DNA from: Muriicola soli | GTDB taxonomy: Bacteria; Bacteroidota; Bacteroidia; Flavobacteriales; Flavobacteriaceae | Direction: 5' to 3' | Assembly: GCF_004139715.1 (NCBI RefSeq) | Contig: NZ_CP035544.1 | Location: 620,001-684,000 of the forward strand | DNA length: 64,000 nt | In this document: piece by piece, positions 55,931 to 64,000 of the stretch | Position numbering within the stretch: the stretch's first letter is position 1 | Layout: each line of letters starts with the position of its first letter | Made by a program: the position numbers and the translations under genes | Notes under the pieces: model-generated | What the model was told of the DNA's origin: nothing | The model's input: only the letters and a program-made list of their open reading frames with translations | Database searches by the model: none

Positions 55931-57597
55931 GAGAAATAAGAGTTCTAATACTGGCTTTTTTAGCGATCAGCATATGGGGATGCAAACAAGAAGCTCCTAC
56001 CTCAAATGATGTGGTCCTGTGGATTCCCTATAACGATTCCTCGGAAGTGGCGGCGAACGCGGATCATGAGAATTCCCGTATGCGTTACAAGCTCATCCAG
56101 TCCAAAGTCCTCGATAAGAATGACGTTTTTCGGCCATTGTATGGGGAAGTATCGAAATTTACAGAAGAGCAATACAAAGCACTCAAGCCTCTTATCTTGG
56201 ATCAAAATATTCCTGGCCTTCAGGCTTCGGTAGGGGCAGGAAAACTGACCTATGAAGAAATTGTTTTGTTCTACCTGTATCGGATTTACACCTATGAACT
56301 CGATAACACCACTACTTTAAATACTGTCATTGCTTTAAATGAGGCCGCGTTAGAAGAAGCCCGCTTACGGGATAAAGAACGTAAAGAAGGATATCACCCA
56401 ATTTACGGGATGCCTGTACTTCTGAAAGACAATATCGGTACAGATGGAATGAATACTACTGCCGGGGCAGTGGTTTTTGCTGAGAATAACGCCCCGGATG
56501 CATTTATCGTAAATCAACTTAAAGCAAAGGGGGCAATCATCCTGGGGAAGGTGAACCTCAGTGAATGGGCCTATTACCTTTGTGACGGTTGCCCTGTAGG
56601 ATACAGTGCTTTTGGAGGTCAGACCCTGAACCCCTACGGACGAAGAATATTTGAAACCGGGGGATCGAGTTCGGGTAGCGGTACTTCTATGGCTGCCCAG
56701 TATGCCGTGGCCGCTGTGGGTACGGAAACTTCAGGGTCTATCCTGTCCCCCTCAAGCCAGAATTCTGTCGTGGGGTTAAAGCCCACTATCGGCTTGTTGA
56801 GTAGGTCAGGGATCGTACCTATCTCCAGCACCCTGGACACCCCCGGACCCATGACGCGCAATGTGACAGACAATGCCATTTTATTGGATGCCATGATGGG
56901 GCGTGATTCTGAAGACCTCAGTTCGGTAGAGAAGAATTTTGGGAAGGAATGGTACAGCGAACTCTCTTCCATTGATCTCAATGGAAAACGATTCGGAGCA
57001 TTTTCTAATTTGATGGAACGCGATAGTATTTACCGAAATACACTCGACCTCCTGCGAAGTGAAGGTGCCGAAATTATAGTTCTCGATCCCCCCAGGGTTG
57101 CCATGGACGGGTTTTTAAGTATTCTCAATCTCGACATGAGGGATGACCTTCCGGCTTATATTGAAAAGAATTTAAATAATACGCAGGAGATCAGCGTAAA
57201 GAGTGTTGCAGATATCATGACGTATAATCTTAGCGATAGCCTAACTCGCATACCATACGGGCAGGGACGATTTGAGGCTGTTGTCTCAGACACAACTACG
57301 ACTGAGGAACTTAAAAGCATCAAAAAGACGCTGGAAGAAAAAACAAGAATATTTTTTAATTCGGCTATAGATACGCATGAGCTCGACGCGATCCTTTCAA
57401 TAAACAATTTTCACGCAGCCTATGCAGCGGCGGCAAAGTACCCGGCATTAACCATTCCTATGGGTTATCAACCAAGCGGCGAACCCATCAGCCTTACCTT
57501 TATATCCCGGCAATTTGAGGAGCCCGAATTACTGAAACTGGGAGCAGCATATGAACGGGCAAGTAATATCAGGAAATCGCCCGAAGATTATCAATAA
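55906..57597 (+). CDS. Lipoprotein amidase (amidase signature family)
   Basis: This 563-residue protein has a lipoprotein signal (LAFLAISIWGC) and the amidase signature domain with the Ser-cisSer-Lys triad: Lys in PVLLKDNIG, the cis-Ser in GGSSSGSG and the nucleophile region in GTETSGSILSPS. It hydrolyses amides outside the cytoplasm; the substrate is unknown. It overlaps the end of the DUF2911 gene by 25 bases, so coupled translation is likely. Confidence 0.9.
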   Translation: MGEIIKRVREIRVLILAFLAISIWGCKQEAPTSNDVVLWIPYNDSSEVAANADHENSRMRYKLIQSKVLDKNDVFRPLYGEVSKFTEEQYKALKPLILDQNIPGLQASVGAGKLTYEEIVLFYLYRIYTYELDNTTTLNTVIALNEAALEEARLRDKERKEGYHPIYGMPVLLKDNIGTDGMNTTAGAVVFAENNAPDAFIVNQLKAKGAIILGKVNLSEWAYYLCDGCPVGYSAFGGQTLNPYGRRIFETGGSSSGSGTSMAAQYAVAAVGTETSGSILSPSSQNSVVGLKPTIGLLSRSGIVPISSTLDTPGPMTRNVTDNAILLDAMMGRDSEDLSSVEKNFGKEWYSELSSIDLNGKRFGAFSNLMERDSIYRNTLDLLRSEGAEIIVLDPPRVAMDGFLSILNLDMRDDLPAYIEKNLNNTQEISVKSVADIMTYNLSDSLTRIPYGQGRFEAVVSDTTTTEELKSIKKTLEEKTRIFFNSAIDTHELDAILSINNFHAAYAAAAKYPALTIPMGYQPSGEPISLTFISRQFEEPELLKLGAAYERASNIRKSPEDYQ

Positions 57598-57608
57598 AGC
57601 ACTCCGGG

Positions 57609-57641
57609 TTGACTTTAATCCTGTGCTATATTGTATTTTTG
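57609..57641 (+). promoter_or_regulatory. Promoter of rimO
   Basis: TTGAC and TATTTTTG are separated by 20-22 bases, a good Bacteroidota pair; ATG 57658 is 16 bases past the -7. Confidence 0.6.
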
Positions 57642-57657
57642 CACCTCATTAGATACG

Positions 57658-58962
57658 ATGCGCACCAAAACTCTTAGAAAAAACAGGATTAATGTCGTTA
57701 CTCTCGGTTGTTCCAAGAATGTGTACGACTCCGAGGTCCTTATGGGTCAGCTCCGAGCCAATAAAAAGGACGTGGTCCATGAAGAGGAGGGGAATATTGT
57801 GGTGATTAACACCTGTGGTTTTATCGCTAATGCAAAGGAGGAGAGCGTAAACACCATTTTAGATTTTGTCAGGCAAAAAGAAGAGGGCAAGGTAGAAAAA
57901 GTGTTTGTAACCGGTTGTTTAAGTGAGCGGTACAAACCCGATCTTGAGAAAGAGATCCCTGACGTAGATGCTTATTTCGGCACTACAGATCTGCCCAACT
58001 TGCTCAAAGCCCTTGGTGCAGATTACAAACACGAATTACTGGGAGAGCGAATTACAACTACGCCCAAGAACTATGCCTATCTGAAGATCGCTGAGGGCTG
58101 CGACCGCCCTTGTTCGTTTTGTGCCATTCCCCTGATGAGAGGCAAGCACCGAAGTACGCCTGTGGAAGAACTCGTGCTTGAAGCAGAAAAATTAGCAGCC
58201 AAAGGTGTAAAAGAGCTTATCCTCATTGCGCAGGACCTTACTTATTACGGTCTGGATCTCTACAAAAAGCGCAATCTGGCAGATTTACTTAGGGCACTAG
58301 CCAAAGTTGAAGGCATTGAATGGATTCGGCTGCATTACGCTTTTCCCACTGGGTTTCCAATGGATGTTCTGGAGGTGATGCGGCAGGAACCTAAAATTTG
58401 TAATTATATAGACATCCCTCTTCAGCATATCTCGGATCCCATTTTAAAAAGTATGCGGAGGGGAACTACTCAGGAAAAAACAACCCGACTCCTAAAGGAA
58501 TTCAGGGAAGCCGTTCCTGACATGGCCATCAGAACAACACTTATCGTTGGATATCCCGGGGAAAAAGAATCTGATTTTGAAGTCTTAAAATCCTGGGTAC
58601 AGGAGATGCGTTTTGAACGATTGGGGTGTTTTACTTACAGTCATGAGGAGAATACCCATGCCTATGCTCTTGAGGACGATGTGCCGGAAGAGGTAAAACA
58701 ACAGCGGGCCAATGAGATCATGGAATTACAGGCGCAGATCTCCTGGGAGCTGAACCAGGAAAAGATCGGAAAGACCTTTAACTGTGTTATTGATCGTAAA
58801 GAAGGGAATTACTTTGTTGGCCGTACTGAATTTGATTCTCCGGATGTAGACAATGAGGTGTTAATAGATGCTTCCAAATATTATCTGAAACAAGGAGACT
58901 TTGCACAAATAACTATTACTGAAGCCGCCGATTTCGACTTGTACGGTATTCCTTCGAATTAG
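57658..58962 (+). CDS. rimO: Ribosomal protein uS12 methylthiotransferase
   Basis: This 434-residue radical-SAM enzyme methylthiolates an aspartate of S12. It has the UPF0004 domain with its cluster cysteines (VVTLGCSKNVYDSE, NTCGFIANAKEES, VTGCLSER), the radical SAM motif CDRPCSFCAIP, and a C-terminal TRAM domain. ATG 57658 is chosen because a TTG at 57631 overlaps the promoter. Transcribed from its own promoter. Confidence 0.95.
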   Translation: MRTKTLRKNRINVVTLGCSKNVYDSEVLMGQLRANKKDVVHEEEGNIVVINTCGFIANAKEESVNTILDFVRQKEEGKVEKVFVTGCLSERYKPDLEKEIPDVDAYFGTTDLPNLLKALGADYKHELLGERITTTPKNYAYLKIAEGCDRPCSFCAIPLMRGKHRSTPVEELVLEAEKLAAKGVKELILIAQDLTYYGLDLYKKRNLADLLRALAKVEGIEWIRLHYAFPTGFPMDVLEVMRQEPKICNYIDIPLQHISDPILKSMRRGTTQEKTTRLLKEFREAVPDMAIRTTLIVGYPGEKESDFEVLKSWVQEMRFERLGCFTYSHEENTHAYALEDDVPEEVKQQRANEIMELQAQISWELNQEKIGKTFNCVIDRKEGNYFVGRTEFDSPDVDNEVLIDASKYYLKQGDFAQITITEAADFDLYGIPSN

Positions 58963-59022
58963 AAATTTCCACCCCCTTATCTTGTTATAGTGGAACGCTG
59001 CAAAGGTGTATTCCCGTTATTC

Positions 59023-59052
59023 AAAAAAAAACGCTGTGGAATGTCCACAGCG
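59023..59052 (-). terminator. Intrinsic terminator of the small lipoprotein gene
   Basis: CGCTGTGGA / TCCACAGCG form a 9-base perfect stem with a 3-base loop; the minus strand continues into a run of nine T. Confidence 0.85.
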
Positions 59053-59077
59053 CCTTATCTATTTACTGAAGTTCAGA

Positions 59078-59545
59078 TTAATTTCCTTCACTCAGGGAAA
59101 AACTGCCATCTCCGGTAAAGTTGGTTACCTCAATGGTTACCGTCCATATTCCGGATGCCCCTGAAGAGGTAACTCCACCGATGGAATCCGGTTCGGTACC
59201 TCCCTGAATTGATCGGTCGAGCACTACTACTCCTTCTGAATCTTCCACGATCATTCTGAAGGATCCTTCAGCGGTTGCTGTAATATCAGCGTTGTAGTCG
59301 GCTGTACTTAAATTATTATTCCAGCTGAATACACGAACTGCAGTTCCTCCATTCCCGGTAAAACTCGCGTCGATATCTCCATTGAAATCAGATCGGTCCC
59401 CAACGGTAAAATCTGAAGGGCTAGTATTCAATTGGGTGCCATTGACTGTTACCCGTACAAAGGCGTCCTCATCCTTGCTGCAGGATGTAAAGAACAGCAT
59501 AGCCGGAAGAACCAGAAACAATGTCCATGTTTTTAAAGATCTCAT
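59078..59545 (-). CDS. Small lipoprotein with beta-sandwich domain
   Basis: This 155-residue protein has a lipoprotein signal (PAMLFFTSCSKDED) and a beta-rich acidic domain (VRVTVNGTQLN, SGIWTVTIEVTNFTGDGSFSLS). ATG 59545 is chosen; a start 8 codons upstream is less likely. It resembles no family I can name; the Cys-SKDE start would favour outer-membrane retention. Monocistronic. Confidence 0.78.
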   Translation of the reverse strand: MRSLKTWTLFLVLPAMLFFTSCSKDEDAFVRVTVNGTQLNTSPSDFTVGDRSDFNGDIDASFTGNGGTAVRVFSWNNNLSTADYNADITATAEGSFRMIVEDSEGVVVLDRSIQGGTEPDSIGGVTSSGASGIWTVTIEVTNFTGDGSFSLSEGN

Positions 59546-59714
59546 ATTGGTTGAATTTACAAATAACATAATGTAAGAATTTAGGGTTTATAACATGTAA
59601 ACAATCTAAACGGCCAAATTCCTGATATATTTTGAATTTTTTTTTTTTGGATAAAGTCAGATAGATTACAGCAAAAAAAGGAATTACAGGACCTTTATAA
59701 AGGATATTAGGCTG

Positions 59715-60503
59715 CTATAAATACACATTGGAGATCAGGCGCTCTACAGTAGGATGATCATTTCCCCCTTTGGGCTCAATAGTGATGTTTAAGGATTCTG
59801 CCTTGTCAATATAGGTGAGGGTTACGAGTTCTTCGTCTGTTGGTAGTAAGCCCATACTGATCATTTCTCCATCTACATCGGCCCACATTTGATAGGTTTC
59901 TTCTTCCGATAATTCGGGTAGGGCTTTTGGATTCACAACCACAGATCTTTTAGAATGGTTTAAATAGGCCACAGCCCTTGCTTCAGGAGCAAGACTGTTT
60001 CCTTTAAGGAGAAGCGGAATTGCGTCTTTATCATTAAGGATGGCGTACATGGTCTTCACTTCCTGTATCTCACCAGACAACTCTTGCAGAGTATTGCGCA
60101 TTTGTTCCTGCTCTTCCCTTGCTAACCTAACATTCTCTTCAGCATTTTGCCATTGATTGTAGAACCAGAAAGAGGTGAGGGCAAAAATGGCAGCCAAACT
60201 TGCCGCAACGAGTAATCTGCCGGTATTAAAGGCACTCCTGGAATCCAATCGCTTAACGGGCGTATCAGAGAATTTCTCAACCTTATCCAGGACCTTTTCT
60301 AATGAATGTTTTACCGAAGCCGGCGGGTCCACGGCATTATCCATAGCCATACGCTCAAAGTCGGCTTCGAGTTTGTTGTATTCCTCCTGCAAAACCTTAT
60401 CGGCACGCAATGCGTTCTCTACCGACAAGGTATCCTTGGCGTTGAGATCGCCCAGAAGGTAATCTAATAAAAGTCCCTTTTCAATAATTGTTTTCCTATC
60501 CAT
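59715..60503 (-). CDS. RskA-like anti-sigma factor
   Basis: This 262-residue protein has a cytoplasmic N-terminus with a zinc-less anti-sigma-like segment (LLLDYLLGDLNAKDTL), a transmembrane helix (LLVAASLAAIFALTSFWFYN), a coiled-coil (NAEENVRLAREEQEQMRNTLQEL) and a C-terminal RskA-type domain (YQMWADVDGEMISMGLLP). ATG 60503 overlaps the end of the sigma gene by eight bases, so the two are translationally coupled. It would hold the sigma factor at the membrane until proteolysis. Confidence 0.9.
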   Translation of the reverse strand: MDRKTIIEKGLLLDYLLGDLNAKDTLSVENALRADKVLQEEYNKLEADFERMAMDNAVDPPASVKHSLEKVLDKVEKFSDTPVKRLDSRSAFNTGRLLVAASLAAIFALTSFWFYNQWQNAEENVRLAREEQEQMRNTLQELSGEIQEVKTMYAILNDKDAIPLLLKGNSLAPEARAVAYLNHSKRSVVVNPKALPELSEEETYQMWADVDGEMISMGLLPTDEELVTLTYIDKAESLNITIEPKGGNDHPTVERLISNVYL

Positions 60504-61053
60504 GGTCAAACACATCTAAACACGTTAATACAATCCAGAGGGTAAGAGGGTAATTGGTCTGTAACTGCTTTAAGGCCTGTCTTACATACGATTTAAAGGT
60601 CCCCAAGGGTACGTCCATTATTTTATGTGCCTCTCTGTGCGTGTATCCCTTAAAATAAACGAGTTCAATTACCTTTTGATGATGGGGCTCCAGATTATTT
60701 ATCACTCCGTTCAGTGCTTCAAAATTCTGACTGGTTTCCTCCTCCTCTATACCATTATATACACTCATATCCTCCGTTTGGATGAGGAGATCGGTTTTTC
60801 TTAAAGCATTTAGGGTTTTGTTTCTCGCAATTCGGTACGCCCAGGTGTAAAATTTACCTTTATCAGGATCAAATTGATCAATTTTCTTCCAGATAGTAAC
60901 AAATATTTCCTGCAGCAGGTCTTCTGATAATTCTTTGTTACGACACATCCTTAATACAACACCGTAAAGAGCTCCCGAGTACTTGTCATAAAGAGAATAC
61001 AGGGCATCCTTATCTCCGCTTTTAAGGCGATTTATCTGAAGAGAATCATCCAT
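60496..61053 (-). CDS. ECF-family RNA polymerase sigma factor (SigK-like)
   Basis: This 185-residue protein shows sigma regions 2 (ALYGVVLRMCRNKELSEDLLQEIFVTIWKKI) and 4 (KVIELVYFKGYTHREAHKIMDVPLGTFKSYVRQAL). It is paired with an RskA-like anti-sigma gene and diverges from a fasciclin gene at 61170 by 116 bases, an arrangement found widely in which the sigma factor probably controls fasciclin-domain and surface genes. No ECF-type promoter is visible before it. Confidence 0.92.
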   Translation of the reverse strand: MDDSLQINRLKSGDKDALYSLYDKYSGALYGVVLRMCRNKELSEDLLQEIFVTIWKKIDQFDPDKGKFYTWAYRIARNKTLNALRKTDLLIQTEDMSVYNGIEEEETSQNFEALNGVINNLEPHHQKVIELVYFKGYTHREAHKIMDVPLGTFKSYVRQALKQLQTNYPLTLWIVLTCLDVFDHG

Positions 61054-61130
61054 AGCAAGTGTTAAAGATATGATAAAAATCTGCTTTTCTCATCCATCCC
61101 CTGCCTGCCGGTGTAAATAATAATAGAGTG

Positions 61131-61158
61131 CACTAAAACTTTAATTATCACTAAAACT
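61131..61158. repeat. Two perfect 10-base direct repeats upstream of the fasciclin gene
   Basis: CACTAAAACT occurs at 61131-61140 and 61149-61158, 18 bases apart start to start, just before ATG 61170. It may be an operator or an mRNA element. Confidence 0.6.
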
Positions 61159-61169
61159 AAAAACAAATC

Positions 61170-61691
61170 ATGAAAAAAGTAATTTTTATTCTTTCGACAG
61201 TTGCCTTATTGTTAGGAACAACTCAGGCTAACGCCCAAAACAATTCTCAGGACATCGTAGACATAGCAGTATCTGTTGACGATTTTTCAACTTTGGTTAC
61301 TGCCCTAAAAGCTGCAGACCTTGTAGGTGCCTTGCAGGGAGACGGACCTTTCACAGTATTTGCACCTGTGAATTCAGGATTCGCCAAAATAGACGCTGAT
61401 GCATTGAATTCATTATTGCAGCCTGAAAACAAGGAAAAATTGGCCGCCATCCTTACTTACCATGTGGTATCGGGAAAAATCACAGCTACAGATGTGGTCA
61501 ATGCTTTGGAGAAAGGGAATGGAAAAGCCGAACTCACCACCCTCAATGGAGGAAAACTGACTGCAGTTAAGAAAGATGGAGGAATCTTCTTAATGGACGC
61601 AAACGGAAATTACAGTAAGATCGCCAAAACAGACGTAATGGCATCTAACGGAGTAATACACATAATCGAAGACGTGGTTATGCCACAATAA
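61170..61691 (+). CDS. Secreted fasciclin-domain protein
   Basis: This 173-residue protein has a signal peptide (STVALLLGTTQANAQ) and a single FAS1 domain (FSTLVTALKAADLVGALQGDGPFTVFAPVNSGFAKI, LTYHVVSGKITATDV, GVIHIIEDVVMP). Such proteins mediate adhesion or surface binding. It diverges from the ECF sigma gene and ends at a strong terminator. Confidence 0.93.
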   Translation: MKKVIFILSTVALLLGTTQANAQNNSQDIVDIAVSVDDFSTLVTALKAADLVGALQGDGPFTVFAPVNSGFAKIDADALNSLLQPENKEKLAAILTYHVVSGKITATDVVNALEKGNGKAELTTLNGGKLTAVKKDGGIFLMDANGNYSKIAKTDVMASNGVIHIIEDVVMPQ

Positions 61692-61721
61692 TTGGTTGGT
61701 TGGTTGTTGAGAAAAGCATCG

Positions 61722-61749
61722 CTTCGGCGGTGCTTTTTTATTTTATAAC
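61722..61749 (+). terminator. Intrinsic terminator of the fasciclin gene
   Basis: An 11-base stem (one G-T wobble) with a TTCG tetraloop (61733-61736) is followed by T. Confidence 0.9.
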
Positions 61750-61752
61750 CTG

Positions 61753-61860
61753 TTAAAGAGGCCAAAAACTAACGAGCAGAGCAAATACAGTAAAGAAAAT
61801 AAGGAAGGGGATAACTAAATATCCCATGATATCCCTGGCCTGGACCTTAATACCTGCCCC
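61753..61860 (-). pseudogene. Displaced C-terminal end of the AtoE-type transporter
   Basis: In the other frame the minus strand reads AGIKVQARDIMGYLVIPFLIFFTVFALLVSFWPL in two pieces (GIKVQARDIMGY, then a hydrophobic helix) to a stop at 61753. This is the normal C-terminus of an AtoE family protein, out of frame with the main gene by one base. Confidence 0.75.
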
Positions 61861-63149
61861 ATGATAGGGATGACTAAAAGAAGAAAGAAAGGCTGCATTA
61901 AATTGGTAAGAGTTTCGCCATAAGCCACAGACATTACGGCCCTTGAAATGAGCAATTCCATTTGTTCCGGGGGTAATGTTGCCCCGATTTCTTGTACAGC
62001 GGTGATAATCGTAGGCCCGATTACTGCAAATTCTCCCCCTGCTGAAGGGATGGCAAAATTCACCATGGCGCCGGTCAGAAATGCAAAAAAGGGAATGCTT
62101 TCTAAGGTTGATACCGAGGCCATCCACAAAGCGAGCCGCTCTCCCAGGCCGGTGTAAATCATTATACCCATGATGCCTGCATAAAAGGGAAACTGAAAGA
62201 TAATACCCGAAACATTTCCGCTGGCCCTTTTCATGGCAATCACATAGCGCATCGGGGTTCCATGTAATAATAGGCCTAACATCAGGAAAATAAAGATCAT
62301 GATGTTGAGGTTGAGGTCGAGTCCCTTGGTACTGAAATGCGTATACAGGTAGGCAATGCCCGAGAAGGCAATGAGGTATTGCAATATCCGACTGTTATTT
62401 AATAGATCAGACAGGGCTTGATAAGGTAATTTCATGAGTCGGGCTTCTTCATGAATCGACACAGATTTATGCTCCGATTCGGTCTCCAGCATGTTTTCCA
62501 GTGTTGGCATATCACCTGATTTAGGCAACAGAAGACGCATAAGGAAAGGTGCAATCAAAAAAAATACACTCAGTACGACCAAGTTGAGCACAGAACCCAA
62601 TGTCCCGCTGGTTGCAATAGTTTGATCCAGCACCCCGGCTTCCATTAGAAAATTATCCTGGGTATTCAGTAGCAAGGGGATGGAACTTGAAAGTCCGGCC
62701 ACCCAAATAATACTCGAAAAATAAACACAGGCAATAAGGAAAGGGTAGTGTATTCCTTTTATCCTTAAGGCCAATTCCCTGCCCAGAACTGCTGTAATAA
62801 CAACCCATCCCCAGCTGATCAAACTAAAAAGGCCGCCCAGGAGGACTATCAGAAAGTAGACGTGCTGAGGTTTTTTGATCTTGCTCGCTAGAATATCGAT
62901 ACCCTTATGAACCAGTGGAGAAAGTGCAATGGAATAGCCTGTAATCACCAGCAATACCATCTGCATACCAAATTCGAGCAGGATCCAAAATCCGTCGTAC
63001 CACGAATTGATCACCTGTACAGGGGTGGCTCCAACCCAAAACATAGCCAGGACCGCAATAATCAGGGTAAGGATCAAGGCAAAGACAAAGGCATCGGGCA
63101 TAAACCTCTGAAAGATATCTGTGAATTTCTGCCCTATTTTTTGAATCAT
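61815..63149 (-). CDS. Short-chain fatty-acid transporter (AtoE family), C-terminus frameshifted
   Basis: This 444-residue protein has about 11 transmembrane helices, with family segments (FVFALILTLIIAVLAMFW, WGWVVITAVLGRELA, GGEFAVIGPTIITA, GETLTNLMQPFFLLLVIPIMG). After IPIMG the frame yields an unrelated hydrophilic tail (GQVLRSRPGISWDI), while another frame carries the expected end. The GGGG at minus-strand 61857-61860 would need one more G to restore the frame. It would import short-chain fatty acids such as acetoacetate or butyrate; the last helix is lost as read. Start ATG 63149. Confidence 0.85.
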   Translation of the reverse strand: MIQKIGQKFTDIFQRFMPDAFVFALILTLIIAVLAMFWVGATPVQVINSWYDGFWILLEFGMQMVLLVITGYSIALSPLVHKGIDILASKIKKPQHVYFLIVLLGGLFSLISWGWVVITAVLGRELALRIKGIHYPFLIACVYFSSIIWVAGLSSSIPLLLNTQDNFLMEAGVLDQTIATSGTLGSVLNLVVLSVFFLIAPFLMRLLLPKSGDMPTLENMLETESEHKSVSIHEEARLMKLPYQALSDLLNNSRILQYLIAFSGIAYLYTHFSTKGLDLNLNIMIFIFLMLGLLLHGTPMRYVIAMKRASGNVSGIIFQFPFYAGIMGIMIYTGLGERLALWMASVSTLESIPFFAFLTGAMVNFAIPSAGGEFAVIGPTIITAVQEIGATLPPEQMELLISRAVMSVAYGETLTNLMQPFFLLLVIPIMGQVLRSRPGISWDI

Positions 63150-63157
63150 CAGTCCTT

Positions 63158-63727
63158 TTAAATTTCAGCTAATAACGAAATTAAATCCGAGGTATCGAGT
63201 ACGGCCGCAAATTCGTTGTGCAAGTTCGCCAGGGTAATTTCGTGAACAAGTGATGCCTCATATCTCAAGCCCTTTGGGCTCACGATATCAAATGTAGCCG
63301 TAGCGTCTGAAATAACAAAGGTGTGGTACCCAAAATTACCGGCCATTCGCGCTGTTGATGAAACACAATGAGAAGTAGTGAGTCCAACCAGCACCAAATG
63401 GGATATGTTGAGGTCTTGTAACTTTTGGTGTAAAGGGGTATTGATAAACGCACTGTTGCTATTTTTTTCAACGATGGGCTCTCCTTCTTGCGGCGCAGTA
63501 ATGTCCTTAAATTCATTCCCCGGCATTCCTTTGGCGAGGGGGGAAGGAGCTGTACCGTTGTGTTTGATGTGGAAAACAGGGAAATTTTTCTGTCTCCAGA
63601 AGTGGAGGAGGGCAGCGGCATTCTCTTCCGCATTCGGATTATTCCTGGCCCCTCCGTAGTACTCCAGTTCTTCAAGGCCTTTTTGGATGTCGATAAGAAT
63701 CAGAGCCGGCGGTTGTTTTATTTTCAT
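63158..63727 (-). CDS. Isochorismatase-family cysteine hydrolase
   Basis: This 189-residue protein has the family core: catalytic Asp13 in LILIDIQKGL, the central KGMPGNEF, and the nucleophile Cys in TTSHCVSSTARMAGNFG. Function could be nicotinamidase-like or general amide/ester hydrolysis; the substrate cannot be told. Its ends lie 8 bases from the transporter start. Confidence 0.9.
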   Translation of the reverse strand: MKIKQPPALILIDIQKGLEELEYYGGARNNPNAEENAAALLHFWRQKNFPVFHIKHNGTAPSPLAKGMPGNEFKDITAPQEGEPIVEKNSNSAFINTPLHQKLQDLNISHLVLVGLTTSHCVSSTARMAGNFGYHTFVISDATATFDIVSPKGLRYEASLVHEITLANLHNEFAAVLDTSDLISLLAEI

Positions 63728-63751
63728 GACCAGATATTGAGATATAGAATT

Positions 63752-64000
63752 CTACGTAATCTTGTAAATCACCGGATTGAATGCTTTTGATGCTACCACT
63801 ACTTTATCTCCCGGCTGGATGCCATCTATTTCAGCGGGGTGAGCTACAACTTTGATCACATTCTTTCCTATTAATACGTTTACAATATAGATAACATCCT
63901 GCTTTATAAGCTGTAAAACTGTTCCCGTAAATTGAAATTTACCACTAATATGCTTTTCCATAAACAATTCCCCGGGAGGTCCGATCTGAGAGATCTGCCC
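63752..64000 (-). CDS. ABC transporter ATP-binding protein, C-terminal TOBE part, 5' end outside window
   Basis: The frame is open to the window edge, so the visible 82 residues are the C-terminus of a longer protein. It begins QIGPPGELFMEKH, the usual end of an ABC ATPase nucleotide domain (Q.GTP.ELY), and continues as a TOBE-like beta domain (GKFQFTGTVLQLIKQDVIYIV, AEIDGIQPGDKVVVASKAFNP). It probably belongs to a molybdate-, sulphate- or sugar-type importer. The TTG/ATG near 63961-63967 would be internal, not a start. Confidence 0.7.
   Translation of the reverse strand, partial: GQISQIGPPGELFMEKHISGKFQFTGTVLQLIKQDVIYIVNVLIGKNVIKVVAHPAEIDGIQPGDKVVVASKAFNPVIYKIT

Noticed and set aside
61753-62127. 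A separate 124-codon gene at the transporter's 3' end
   Set aside because: Only its last part is meaningful, and it is the displaced transporter C-terminus rather than an independent gene.

Overview
The window looks like chromosomal DNA of a Bacteroidota bacterium of the family Flavobacteriaceae, probably marine and possibly gliding; I cannot name the genus. The evidence is a type IX secretion / gliding outer-membrane set (PorP/SprF protein, gliding-type C-terminal domain, OmpA with a carboxypeptidase-regulatory-like domain), repeated Bacteroidota promoter -7 elements (TAnnTTTG), a near absence of Shine-Dalgarno sites, several TTG starts, and family-restricted markers (DUF4295 after L28/L33, TIGR03643, DUF2911, DUF4369, DUF5916, DUF6249). 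No tRNA, rRNA, CRISPR array, IS element or phage structural gene was seen.

Bases 1-20.9 kb are a cell-surface and secretion region. It holds the 3' end of an OmpA-family protein, then three large exported Ig/beta-helix-type proteins that all end in the same short basic tail (VITNR..TYRV). The first of the three carries an in-frame amber codon early in the gene. Next comes a 3031-residue, almost lysine- and arginine-free repeat protein, followed by a secreted protein with a gliding-type (T9SS type B) C-terminal domain and a PorP/SprF protein. The last three genes form a cassette resembling the SprB/SprF adhesin-export arrangement.

Bases 20.9-28.1 kb start with a tight operon idi-queD-bcp-manA (isoprenoid isomerase, pterin synthase, peroxiredoxin, phosphomannose isomerase). 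A small helical protein, a DUF4369 lipoprotein, a DUF819 membrane protein and a DUF5916/CBM9-like outer-membrane protein follow. Bases 28.1-32.7 kb carry an S1/P1 nuclease, an operon of AraC regulator-AlkB-TIGR03643, a small secreted beta protein, a MOSC protein and a cupin-like unknown.

Bases 32.7-37.3 kb are a regulatory, membrane-signalling cluster: two paralogous membrane-anchored AraC regulators, two small membrane proteins, and an ECF sigma factor with a probable membrane anti-sigma partner and its own ECF-type promoter overlapping the start codon. Bases 37.3-48.2 kb hold DoxX, HtpG, a candidate small RNA, a TetR regulator with an ABC1/UbiB kinase, an S9 peptidase, FabH, a PNPOx-like protein, a CoA-binding protein and a sodium/solute symporter.

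Bases 48.2-59 kb are housekeeping: recR, a 2-oxoacid dehydrogenase E2, an exonuclease, an FAH-family hydrolase, an Hpt protein, cinA, the rpmB-rpmG-DUF4295 cluster, ftsY, a DUF2911 protein, a lipoprotein amidase and rimO. Bases 59-64 kb hold a small lipoprotein, an ECF sigma/anti-sigma pair divergent from a fasciclin gene, an AtoE-type fatty-acid transporter with a one-base frameshift near its 3' end, an isochorismatase-like hydrolase, and the C-terminal end of an ABC transporter ATPase cut by the window edge.
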